Shown piece after piece: positions 10,117 to 20,706 of a stretch of DNA of 64,000 nt. Location of the stretch: NCBI GenBank assembly GCA_905221605.1, contig CAJNDS010001613.1, forward strand, positions 155,401-219,400, given 5' to 3'. Under the pieces are notes generated by a model. The model made no database searches, had not been told where the DNA came from, and worked only from the letters and a program-made list of their open reading frames with translations. Position numbers and translations under genes: made by a program. Position 1 is the first letter of the stretch, and the number at the start of each line of letters is the position of its first letter. Source of the stretch: Symbiodinium natans. Its lineage: Eukaryota > Sar > Dinophyceae > Suessiales > Symbiodiniaceae.

Positions 10117-13100
10117 GGGCGATGGAATGGGTGTCCTTTTTGATCGTTTTCTGCATCTTCAAGCGAGGAAAAAGGACACCCCACAAGAAAGCACTTAGGG
10201 TGTCCCTTTTGCTCGTTTGAAGACACAGCAAGCGATTAAAAGGGACGCCCATTTTGGATTGGCAGCAAACCCAGCTGATGCTCATGATTTCTCTCTCTCC
10301 CCATATATGGGCGATGGAACGGGTGTCCTTCTTGGATCGTTTTCTGCATCTTCAAGCGAAGAAAAGGGACACCACAAGAAACACTTAGGGTGTCCCTTTT
10401 GCTCGTTTCAAGAAACAGAAAGCGATTAAAAGGGACGCCCATTTTGGATCGGCAGCAAACCCAGCCGATGCTCATGATTCATCTCTGTCTATATATGGGC
10501 GATGGAACGGGTGTCCTTCTTGGATCGTTTTCTGCATCTTCAAGCGAAGAAAAGGGACACCACAAGAAAACTCTTAGTAAGGGTGCCCCTTTTGCTCGTT
10601 TCAAGACACAGAAAGCGATTAAAAGGGACGCCCATTTTGGATCGGCAGCAAACCCAGCTGATGCTCATGATTTATCTCTGTCTATATATGGGCGATGGAA
10701 CGGGTGTTCCTGATCGTTTTCTGCATCTTCAAGGGAGAAAGAAGGGCACCACCCAAGAAGGAAAAGTAACATCAGATATAGGGAGGGAAATTGAAGAGCT
10801 CCTCTCTTTCCTTAGTCATTCCCTTTCCTCTCTTCTTATCTGTTGTTTTCTTCGCTTCAAAAAGCAAAATAAGGGAAAAGAGATTTCCTGAAGAGGAGGG
10901 AGGGCACCTATTGAAGAGCTCCTGTCTTTACTTAGTCATTCCCTTTCCTCTCTTATCCGTTGTTTTATTCGCTTCAAAAAGCAAAATAAGCGAAAAAGAG
11001 ATTTCCTGAAGAGGAGGGAGGGCACCTATCTGTAAAGAGCAATCGTTTAGAGGGAAACAGGAGAAGAGGAGCGAGAGAGAAGGACAGAGGAGAGATACAG
11101 GGAATCCAATTTCAATAGAACAGCAAAGAAAAGAATAGAAGAGAGATGAATAGAGAAGAGGGAGAGACAAAACAAGGCGCAGAGAAGATGGCACTCTTCT
11201 TTATCTATCCTATCTCCCTTATCTCTCCCTTCCCTCTTTCTTTTCGAAATAAGAACAACTAAAGAGGAAGAATTTATGAAAAGGAGAAGAGTAAGGAAAA
11301 GAGCAGAAGTAGGCCGAGAAGAGGGACATGATGAAGTACGGCAAGGTCCAAGCGCAAGGAGTCACCCTCTGCTTTACCTTCCACTGCTTTATCATACAAG
11401 TTCCTGTCTTGTGTTTTATCAGTTAAACGGAAACAGAAGGAGAGAAGGGAAAGGGAAGTGAGAGAGGAGAGACAACAAGGAGGCCATTTTAATTTTCTGG
11501 AAGGGTACTGAACAGAAGAGAGGAGACAAGGAACAAGGAGACGGAGGAACACAACAAGGCGCAAAGAAGATGGCACTCTTCTTTATCTATCATCTCTCCC
11601 TTCCTTGTCTCTCTCTTTTCCCTCTATTATTAAAAAGGACAAGACCTCTTCGCAGATAGGTGCCCTCTCTCCTCTTCAGGAAGCCCCCTTGCCCTTATTT
11701 TGCTTGCTTTCTGAAACGACAAGGAAAACAACACGTAGAAAGAGAGGAAATGGAATGAACCAATAGGCAGTGGAGCTCTTCAATTTCTTTCCCTATCTCT
11801 TTTCTTCTTTTTTCATTCTTCATTCAACAAGGAAAAGAAACTTCCTTTTGTGTGTTTTTGAGATTTAAAGGAGAACAAGAGAAGAGAAGGGAGAGAGAAA
11901 GGAGAGAGGAGAGATCAAAAGGAATGCAACTCTAAATGGAAGAGCAATGAAAAGAATGGAAGAGAAATGAGGACAGGCGAAATGCAAAAGTCAGGCAAAA
12001 AGAAGATGGTGCTCGTTTTCATCTTTCCTCTGGTTCTTATTTTTCTCTTCTCTTGTTCATTTCCGTTAGAAAAAACAACAGGAATAACAATGAACATGTA
12101 AGCAAACCCAGCTGATGCTCATGATTTTTTCCCTTCTCCCTCTCTCTCTCTCCATATATGGGCGATGGAACGGGTGTCCTTGTTGGGCCGTTTTCTGGAT
12201 CTTCAAGTGAGGAACCTAGGTGTTTTCTTTTGTTCGTTTGAAGACACAGAAAGCGATTAAAAGGGACGTCCATTTTGGATTGGCAGCCAACCCAGCTGAT
12301 GCTCATGATTTTGTTTCTCTCTCTCTCTCTATATATATATATGGGCGATGGAATGGGTGTCCTTGTTGATCGTTTTCTGCATCTTCAAGCGAGGAAAAGG
12401 GACACCCCACAAGAAAGCACTTAGGGTGTCCCTTTTGCTCGTTTGAAGACACCGAAACCGATTAAAAGGGACGCCCGTTTTGGATTGGCAGCCAACCCAG
12501 CTGATGCTCATGATTTCTCCCCCTCTCTCTCCCTCTATATGGGCGATGGAACAGGTGTCCTTTTAGATCGTTCTCTGCATCTTCAAGCGAAGAAAAGGGA
12601 CACCACAAGAAAACACTTAGGGTGTCCCTTTTGCTCGTTTGAAGACACAGCAAGCGATTAAAAGGGGCGCCCATTTTGGATTGGCAGCAAACCCAGCTGA
12701 TGCTCATGATTTATCTCTCTCCCCATAAATGGGCGATGGAACGGGGGTCCTTTTTGGATCGTTTTCTGCATCTTCAAGCGAAGAAAAGGGACACCACAAG
12801 AAAACACTTAGTAAGGGTGCCCCTTTTGCTCGTTTCAAGACACAGAAAGCGATTAAAAGGGACGCCCATTTTGGATCGGCAGCAAACCCAGCTGATGCTC
12901 ATGATTTATCTCTGTCTATATATGGGCGATGGAACGGGTGTCCTTCCTGATCGTCTTCTGCATCTTCAAGGGAGAAAGAAAGGCACCGCCCAAGAAGGAA
13001 AAGTAACATCAGATATAGGGAGGGAAATTGAAGAGCTCCTCTCTTTACTTAGTCATTCCCTTTCCTCTCTTCTTATCTGTTGTTTTCTTCGCTTCAAAAA

Positions 13101-13593
13101 GCAAAATAAGGGAAAAGAGATTTCCTGAAGAGGAGGGAGGGCACCTATTGAAGAGCTCCTGTCTTTACTTAGTCATTCCCTTTCCTCTCTTATCCGTTGT
13201 TTTATTCGCTTCAAAAAGCAAAATAAGCGAAAAGAGATTTCCTGAAGAGGAGGGAGGGCACCTATCTGTAAAGAGCAATCGTTTAGAGGGGAACAGGAGA
13301 AGAGGAGCGAGAGAGAAGGACAGAGGAGAGATACAGGGAATCCAATTTCAGTGGAATAGCAAAGAAAAGAACAGAAGAGAGATGAATAGAGAAGAGGGAG
13401 AGACAAAACGAGGCGCAGAGAAGATGGCACTCTTCTTTATCTATCCTATCTCCCTTATCTCTCCCTTCCCTCTTTCTTTTCGAAATAAGAACAACTAAAG
13501 AGGAAGAATTTATGAAAAGGAGAAGAGTAAGGAAAAGAGCAGAAGTAGGCCGAGAAGAGGGACATGATGAAGTACGGCAAGGTCCACGCGCAA
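8702..13593 (+). repeat. ~2.25-kb macrosatellite, copies 1-2 plus partial
   Basis: The landmark CGTTTAGAGGGGAACAGGAG (or its close variant) recurs at 8702, 11042 and 13279. Each monomer has a purine-rich part, an array of ~190-225-bp hairpin units, and two direct copies of a ~126-bp module beginning ATTGAAGAGCTCCT. No plausible gene. Confidence 0.85.
9640..10740. repeat. hairpin-unit tandem array (first of four)
   Basis: Units of ~182-226 bp beginning GATGCTCATGATT (9657, 9839, 10051, 10277, 10467, 10660). Length varies through a (CT)n tract. Within a unit, the ~52-nt arm GGGTGTCC...GATCGTTTTCTGCATCTTC is followed by its near-complement GAAGACACAGAAAGCGATTA...GGGACGCCC (for example 9912-9964 against 9981-10030), so each unit is a near-perfect hairpin. 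Further arrays: 12100-12960, 22095-22920, 24295-25160. Confidence 0.9.
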
Positions 13594-13900
13594 CGTCTGC
13601 CCAGAATTAAATAATTTAAATAATTTAAATCCGAAAGGGGCGTTTCGGATTTAAATTATTAAAATTATTTAATTCTGGGAAGGGGGGGGGCCCGGTCCTG
13701 CCCCCCCCCCCCTCTTTTCGGATTTAATTTATTTAAATTATTTAAATTACTTAAATTATTTAAATTATTTAAATTATTTAATTCAGGGGGTGGAATTAAA
13801 TAATTTAAGTAATTTAAATGCGAAAGGGGGGGTTCGGATTTAAATTATTTAAATTATTTAATTCCCCCCCCCCCGGAATTAAATAATTTAAATAATTTAC
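13594..13900. repeat. AATTTAAAT/CCGAAAGGGG satellite, truncated by gap
   Basis: Same sequence as 25803-26100, including tracts and point variants, up to the N gap. Confidence 0.9.
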
Positions 13901-14000
13901 NNNNNNNNNNNNNNNNNNNNNNNNNNNNNNNNNNNNNNNNNNNNNNNNNNNNNNNNNNNNNNNNNNNNNNNNNNNNNNNNNNNNNNNNNNNNNNNNNNNN
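13901..14000. other. assembly gap (100 N)
   Basis: Exactly 100 Ns, the usual scaffold-gap placeholder. It lies where the satellite is identical to the one at 26.1 kb, so the join to the 14-20 kb segment is uncertain. Confidence 0.99.
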
Positions 14001-14070
14001 GAGAGGGTGAGAGGGTGAGAGGGTGAGAGGGTGAGAGGGAGGGAGAGAGGAGGAGAGGGAGAGGGAGAGA
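14001..14070. repeat. GAGAGGGT microsatellite
   Basis: Tandem GAGAGGGT grading into GAGAGG. Confidence 0.9.
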
Positions 14071-14095
14071 GACTGGCAGATCACCTGACCCAGCC

Positions 14096-14240
14096 TGTGA
14101 GAATGATCAAGGCAACGAGCTCTTCGAGTGCCAGATCAGCAAAGCAGACATTTTGTTCGTGCTGATGTACAAAATGCAGCCGCGTGATCCGTTTAGTCAG
14201 ACGTACAAAAACGGAAAGTGCACGCCGAAACACCGTAGTT
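14096..14240 (+). CDS. candidate exon, plus-strand gene in 14-18.4 kb
   Basis: Open plus frame CENDQGNELFECQISKADIL, then FVLMYKMQPRDPFSQTYKNG. It is protein-like with balanced codons; the frame stays open to a stop at 14345. Family not recognised; borders uncertain. Confidence 0.35.
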
Positions 14241-14421
14241 TGTCAGCTCACGCTGGCAGAGAATCGAGCTCTAAAGCGGCAATTTGCAGAGCTGGCTGGG
14301 GAGGTCAACAAGCAAGCAGAGACGTCATTGACATGACCTGTCTCTAATTCGGTCAATCTGGAGCAAGAGCGAACTTGCTGCGGGTAGACCAAAAACAGGA
14401 TTATCGTGCTGCTTTCTGCAG

Positions 14422-14508
14422 TCCAGAGAATGTTGGTACGACTACAAAGACAAGGGTGTCCAGCGCTGCGAATCCATTCAGACAGAGCTGGGGAGTTCGT
14501 CGACGCAC
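14422..14508 (+). CDS. candidate 87-bp exon
   Basis: Acceptor with pyrimidine tract TGCTTTCTGCAG, frame SRECWYDYKDKGVQRCESIQ then TELGSSSTH, donor GTTTTAG. Length is a multiple of three. Unknown family. Confidence 0.4.
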
Positions 14509-14637
14509 GTTTTAGGAAATAAGGAAATTTTTAGGGCTTTCTGCGAGGCTCGTCTGATTGGGGGAGAGGGGGAGGGAGAAAGGCTCTAAAGTTCAGTCGT
14601 GAAGGTTCTTTTCGATTACACGCCACTGGCTCGGAAG

Positions 14638-14700
14638 ATGGCGAAGTGTTTAGACTCTCAGAATGGCAAAGCATCACGTTGCGATGACCCACCAGGACAG
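14638..14700 (+). CDS. candidate 63-bp exon
   Basis: Acceptor CTCGGAAG, frame MAKCLDSQNGKASRCDDPPG-Q, donor GTGGGG. Confidence 0.35.
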
Positions 14701-14741
14701 GTGGGGCGATGAGGTGCTGGGTGGCACGTAAGCTTCTCTAG

Positions 14742-14818
14742 GAGTCCACAGTTCCGACGTAGGCCCTGACAGTAAAACTATAAAGAGGCGCAGGCTCTTG
14801 TTGCCCAAACCCTCATAA
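14742..14818 (+). CDS. candidate terminal exon
   Basis: Acceptor AGCTTCTCTAG, frame VHSSDVGPDSKTIKRRRLLL then PKPS and a TAA stop. It may instead splice before the stop. A further open piece (14840-14942) reads KATLPTEMHIRTSGKVCDNV. Confidence 0.3.
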
Positions 14819-14950
14819 CTACCAAGCCGCCCATGCTTCAAAGCCACGCTGCCAACAGAGATGCACATTCGGACCTCCGGCAAGGTCTGCGACAACGTTA
14901 TGCTGGCCCAGGAAAGAAGGCCAGACGAACGCATCAAGGTTTAGCAGCGT

Positions 14951-15914
<964 letters not shown>

Positions 15915-15987
15915 AAAAAAACTATATAGAAAACCTAACGGATTGTGACCCCGGGCAGTGTCCCACCCCCACGCACACAAACCACAG

Positions 15988-16060
15988 GGAGCTGTGGCTG
16001 CCTAGGGTAGACGAAGCTCCCGTGCCTCTTCTTCGGGGTCAAGTGCGCAGGAAGGGAGGG
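15988..16060 (+). CDS. candidate exon
   Basis: Acceptor ACCACAG, frame ELWLPRVDEAPVPLLRGQVR. The 3' end runs into a GGGA microsatellite. Confidence 0.3.
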
Positions 16061-16218
16061 AGGGAGGGAGGGAGAGAAGAGAGAGTCTCAGAGAGAGAGC
16101 GAGACAGCAAGACAGGGAGCGAGGGAGCGAGGGAGAGGGTGCGAGGGAGCGAGGGACCGAGGAAGGGAGGCGGAAGGAGCGAGAGAGCAAGAGAACTCTT
16201 CCGACTTGAGGGCTTGCC

Positions 16219-16526
16219 ATGCGCGTGGACGGGCGCATCTTCCTCTCGTCGTGCCCTGCAGAAGAAGAACGAGAAGAAGATGAGCTCTTCGGGGGGCCGC
16301 TCCACTCCCCCCTCCCCCCCCCGCCCCCGTATCCCCTGCGCGCTTCTATCCAGTTCAGGTATGTTCAATTCGGAACAGTTCGCTTGTTGGAAAGTTGTTT
16401 TCTCTCCTCAGGATGTCAGTTTCAAGAGTCAGTTTGAGAGGGCAGAGAGCTGAGCATTTTTTGTGGCATTCTAGGCAAGCCAGCAATTGTGTAGTTTTGT
16501 TGTGGCTCTCAAAAGATTCTGCGTGA
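16219..16526 (+). CDS. candidate two-exon small protein, 84 aa
   Basis: ATG at 16219. Exon 1 (16219-16358) reads MRVDGRIFLSSCPAEEEREE, then an acidic and Pro-rich stretch. Donor CAG^GTATGT; a 53-nt intron with tract TTTTCTCTCCTCAG; exon 2 (16412-16526) reads MSVSRVSLRGQRAEHFLWHS and ends in TGA. Combined length is an exact multiple of three. The intron is short for a dinoflagellate. An alternative frame through exon 2 gives DVSFKSQFERAES. Unknown family. Confidence 0.4.
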
Positions 16527-16692
16527 GGCTGGGAGAACAACATGCTCACTCGCTCGGCTCCGGAACAGATGCCACTGCCGCGGGAGGGCCTAGTGAGCCT
16601 AGTGGTTTAGTGCAAGTCAGGGCAGGCCTTTGCGGGGTAACATAGGACTCGGGCGATGTAAGGTGTCAAAGCGCAGGGCGACAAGTTGTCAG

Positions 16693-16860
16693 GCATCGGC
16701 CACAAGAAGCAACCCAGAAGCCCCCCGCAAGCCCTCGCAAAAGCAACCAGCAATCTCAAGCTCCGCAATCCAGGGCTTCGGTGACACAGGGCCGTGCCAG
16801 CAGCCTCAGAGTATCCAGAAACCAAGACCGCGCGGTCGACAATTTTTGGAGAGGGCTTAG
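16693..16860 (+). CDS. candidate exon, Gln/Pro/Ser-rich
   Basis: Acceptor GTTGTCAG, frame ASATRSNPEAPRKPSQKQPA and onward to RGRQFLERA and TAG. Low-complexity, probably disordered. Confidence 0.3.
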   Translation, partial: ASATRSNPEAPRKPSQKQPAISSSAIQGFGDTGPCQQPQSIQKPRPRGRQFLERA

Positions 16861-17142
16861 CTATGCTTAGCTTGGCTGTTACGGTGTTAGGGGGGGCTTT
16901 TCAGCGTGAGGGTGCTGTTGCATTTAGGGCATGATGGCCATCATTTCAATGGGCTGGGCATAATGGGCATAACGGGCATAACGGGCATAGGCTTGAGGGT
17001 GCTCCTTTTGGGTCCTGCAAGACTGAGACTCTGTGGGAGGTCTGTGGGCAGTTGGCATAACCGCACACAGCAACGGCACTGCCATGCCAGGCCGTGCCCT
17101 CTATTGCCATAGGCCTTCGCAGCCCTGCAACTTCTGTTGCAG

Positions 17143-17348
17143 ACGACAATGGAAGTGCAGGGGTTAGCGGGAGTTGGTGTTCGGGTTCAGAATTCCCAGC
17201 AAAAGGACATCCTCCTCACCCAAGTTCGACCTGGATGTTCCGTAACCGTCCCTACGACCCTCCCCTACCGAAAGAAACTGACAAAAAGGTCAATATCACC
17301 TTCGAGCCAGCGCCGTCCTCGAAAGCTTTTTGTAGGATTATAAAAGGG
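17143..17348 (+). CDS. candidate exon
   Basis: Acceptor ACTTCTGTTGCAG, frame ending WMFRNRPYDPPLPKETDKKV then NITFEPAPSSKAF, donor GTCGGC. A second frame is also open across this piece, which lowers confidence. Confidence 0.35.
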
Positions 17349-17641
17349 GTCGGCTTTCTTCTTTTTGGGGAACTTTTTGGTTCAGAACTTGAGGAAATTG
17401 AGCGGGGCCAGGGAGGTGTAGGACTTCGGCACCATGCTCGGCTTTGCCATGTGAGCGCTCATGTGAAGGAGGTGCAGTGCAGTGCGGAGCTTTGACCTCC
17501 CGAGGATTTGGCTCGCTTCGGCTTGCGCAAGATCGACAGCGATCACCTCCAGTGCCCGTTCTCAGCAGCATGAGTCTGGACTCCTTTCTTCTGCAAGAAT
17601 CTGAACAGTCAAGGGGGCCTCCTTTTCTTCTGCTGCCGCAG

Positions 17642-17716
17642 ATTGACTTGAAAGTTGCCTGGCGACTTGGAATTTCCGCTCGTAGCCGCCGGCAAGAAAG
17701 AGTCATGGACACGTAG
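17642..17716 (+). CDS. candidate exon
   Basis: Acceptor TTCTGCTGCCGCAG, frame IDLKVAWRLGISARSRRQER then VMDT and a stop. Confidence 0.25.
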   Translation: MDLKVAWRLGISARSRRQERVMDT

Positions 17717-17798
17717 TTCTTAAGTTGCTGCGCAAAAAGTTGTAGTTCAGAACGCGCCAAGCTATGCAAAGCTGCAAAGCGCTCTTTGCTTTCCATAG

Positions 17799-17923
17799 AG
17801 CCCTCCTCAAGGATCATGAAGGCCCGGGCTTTGGATGCGGCCGCCTTTGCCCGAGCATTGCAAGCTCTGCCTCCAGAACCCCTCGATCTCCCGATGCTCT
17901 CCTCTACTTCGTCTAATCCTTAG
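17799..17923 (+). CDS. candidate exon
   Basis: Strong acceptor TTTGCTTTCCATAG, frame SSRIMKARALDAAAFARALQ then ALPPEPLDLPML, ending TAG at 17921. A further open stretch follows at 17925-18000 (VFLLVEDLEVVSCPACLTAY). Confidence 0.35.
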
Positions 17924-18001
17924 GCCAAGTGTTTCTTCTTGTGGAAGACTTGGAGGTGGTCTCTTGTCCAGCTTGTCTCACGGCCTATAAGTCCACTCCG
18001 T

Positions 18002-18166
18002 GAATCAACTGCAAAAAAAGAGTACTCCGAGATGCTGGCGTGTCGGTCTCGGCTTCACTGAGGCCTGCACGAAGTCAGGCATCCAAGTCTATTTCAACGG
18101 CAAGGCCCTTCCCACGCAAGATTTCGAGGCCAGGCTGAAGACCGGGTGCCATGGGGATATTTCGAG
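18002..18166 (+). CDS. candidate exon
   Basis: Open plus frame VNQLQKKSTPRCWRVGLGFT then EACTKSGIQVYFNGKALPTQ and DFEARLKTGCHGDISR, donor GTGATG. Balanced, non-repetitive; family not recognised. Confidence 0.4.
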
Positions 18167-18189
18167 GTGATGCCTTTTGAACTGATGCC

Positions 18190-18447
18190 AAGAAGGCTTT
18201 TGTTGAGGTTCAAGGCTTGGAAAACAGGAGGGAAGGCTGCTGCAGCGATGCCAGCGCGATTGCCGACGGCGCGACCTTGCCCGGATCAGCACTCTTTGGA
18301 CGAAGGTCCATCCCGGTCCATCCCTTGCACACGTCAGCGAGTGGGCTGGTCGGACCGCAGAGTGAGCGCAAGTGCAACAGAGCCAAAGTCAGGCACCATC
18401 GCGGCATCCGAATGATTGCATTTGGCAATGGCTTCTCCTCGTGCTGA
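18190..18447 (+). CDS. candidate terminal exon
   Basis: Acceptor GATGCCAAG, frame AFVEVQGLENRREGCCSDAS then AIADGATLPGSALFGRR and on to a TGA at 18445. The opposite strand (18210-18608) is also open and protein-like (FQSAGEIRKLLSGILHKVFE), so the strand is not certain. Confidence 0.35.
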   Translation, partial: KKAFVEVQGLENRREGCCSDASAIADGATLPGSALFGRRSIPVHPLHTSASGLVGPQSERKCNRAKVRHHRGIRMIAFGNGFSSC

Positions 18448-18880
18448 AGTCCGGCAGTCATCTCAAAAACCTTGTGCAAAATTCCTGACAACAGCTTCCG
18501 GATTTCGCCGGCACTTTGAAAGGGGCCCGGTGTGAAGAGGAACATGCCCCCAAAAATGCATTCTTGGAGCCTGGCATTCGAACAGGCTTCCAAAGCAACA
18601 CAACGCACCTCCTAAGACAATCTCAGGGCTTGGCCCGCGCCATATCCAAAGAAAGTTTCCTAAGTGCATTTTTCGACGTTTCTCGCAGGCCCCGCAGAAA
18701 GAGAAGCATGGCTGCCCAAGAGAAGACGAAGGCCTCAGGATCGAAGATCGAAAGCCAAGTTCGCAGGCATTGCTTGCCCGCGCCGAAATGCATTTGAGCA
18801 GTCTCTTCAACACCGAAGACATACCAAAACTAAACCCAATAAATTGAAAAATGGTTGGTGCTTGGGGCGTATGTTCGCGA
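18448..18880. other. possible exon sequence, strand ambiguous
   Basis: Plus frame 18516-18797 (GIRTGFQSNTTHLLRQSQGL) and the minus frame in the same stretch are both open and non-repetitive. No splice pair decides between them. Confidence 0.25.
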
Positions 18881-19079
18881 TTTTTTTTGGGTTTAGGGTT
18901 TAGGGTGGGAAGCCCTGTATATTATCCATTTTCGTTTTGTTTTCATGATGAAAACCTCCACTTTCTCGGCAAACCTCTATGTTTTCTCTATATGTGAGGG
19001 GGAAAACATCTGTTTTTTCTCTATGCATTTGCTTGGAAAAGCCTTCTTTCTCAAGGAGAGAGGGGGAAGAGGAGGATGG

Positions 19080-19560
19080 AAAGAAAGGAAGAAAAAAAGC
19101 AAGAAAGACAGAACGACAGAAAGAAAGAAAGATAAACATGACAAATGAAAAGAAGAAAGCAAAGAAAGACATCACGAAAAGGCAAAACAAAAAGCAAGAG
19201 GAAGGAAGGACCACAACAGAGACGAAAGAAAGAAAGGAAGAAAGGAAGAATGCAAAAGAAAGAAACAAAGGAAGAAAGGCAATACAGAAGTACAGAGCCA
19301 AAGTCTAAGAAACAAACAAAAAGCGCAAACGAGAAGGAAGGAAGGACCAAAACAGAGACAAAAGAAGGAATGGAATAAAGAAAGGAAGAAAGGAGAAAAA
19401 ACAAAGAAAGAAACAACCATTCAAAAGAAACGGAAGGAAAGACCAAAAAGGACGAAATAAAGAAAGGAAGGATGAGAGAAAGAGAGGGAAGGAAAAGAAG
19501 AAAGAACGAAACAACGATGAATGAAAGAAAGACCAAAAAACAGGACCCCAGAAGAGAACT
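19080..19560. repeat. GAAAG-type purine microsatellite
   Basis: Degenerate GAAAGAAAGGAAG repeats; the matching Phe/Ser/Leu and Lys/Glu ORFs are artefacts. Confidence 0.9.
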
Positions 19561-19714
19561 TGCGCAAGTTCTTAAAAACATAGGAATCCTTTCCAACCCG
19601 TCCTGAGAGAGCACAGTGTTCCCTTCCCCACCCCACCCCACCCACCCCCGCTTTCTTGGTTTTTTAATCATGCCCAGAGGAGACCCTGCCTTGCGTAAGA
19701 ATCCGCCCCAAACC

Positions 19715-19890
19715 CGTCCTGCCAGCATTGCCTTTGCAACTCATCCAAGACAAACTCATAATTAAAAATCGATGCACCATCAGATGTGTTACAATATTGG
19801 AAACATACCCCATGAGCTGCGAGTTCGCCTTGTGGCAGATCCTTGGCATCTTATCTTCGTTCCAGTTGCAAGTGCAACTGAGGTGTGTGT
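19715..19890 (+). CDS. possible exon with hydrophobic segment
   Basis: Plus frame PLQLIQDKLIIKNRCTIRCV then TILETYPMSCEFALWQILGI. Possible membrane segment; no clear splice borders. Confidence 0.25.
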
Positions 19891-20039
19891 GTGTGTGCAA
19901 CTCTCCAACGGAAAGCAACACAATGCCCCAAAATCTTCAAGCTGTTCAGCTTAGAGACGCAAGAGGGCGCGCCTTCCAAGATGCACGCACAATGGGTGTC
20001 TGATGAGGTGCATGCGGGGTTTGTGTCTGAGCTTCAAGC

Positions 20040-20480
20040 GGGACCCCTAAACCCTAAACACCCCTAACCCCTAAACCCTAAACACCCCTAAACCCTTAAC
20101 CCTGAAGACACCTAAAACCTAAAAGCCCTAAAACCTATTCCCGAAAACGCCCTACACCCGAAAAACTCCAAAACCTAAAACCCATGAACCCTAAACCCCA
20201 AAAGCCCCTAAACCGTAAATCCCGAAAACGCCCTAAACCCTAATAACCCTGAAAACCCTTAACCCCTAAACCTAAACATCCCTAAAACCCCTAAACCCTA
20301 AAACCCCCTAAACCCTAAACCCTAAAACCCCCTAAACCCCCTAAACCTAAAGAGCCCTAAACCCTAAGACCCCTGAGCCCTAAACCCCTAAACCTAAACC
20401 CTAGAAATGCCTAAACCCTAAAAAACCCCTAAAACCCCTTAAGCCCTAGCCCTAAACCCTAAGCCCTGTACACCCTAAAG
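20040..20480. repeat. degenerate CCCTAAA array
   Basis: Heavily diverged CCCTAAA/CCCCTAAA units (CCCTAAAACC, CCCGAAAACG), in contrast to the near-perfect arrays elsewhere. Confidence 0.9.
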
Positions 20481-20706
20481 CCTCCTGAACAGCACCGTGA
20501 GTGTGTGCGCCCTAGACGCGCCAGAGCAGTGTGCACCTTAGACGCTGTGCGCCTGAGAAGGCCCCCCCTACACTTTCGGCACTGTCCTCTACGAGCCCCT
20601 CTGCTCTGCCACACAAGATAAGCACATGCACTGCCTGAGCATGACAGTGCTGTTTGCCCCTACTTTCTTTTTGCTTTTGCTGCTTTTGCTCATGTCCCCC
20701 CCCCCC
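20481..20706. other. unique spacer
   Basis: No gene or repeat recognised; ends at a C tract before the second macrosatellite copy. Confidence 0.4.

Noticed and set aside
5640-13600. Many 60-156-aa ORFs in the macrosatellite
   Set aside because: They recur identically with each repeat copy and in both orientations, are Lys/Arg/Glu or Ser/Leu/Phe biased, and lack splice or start context.
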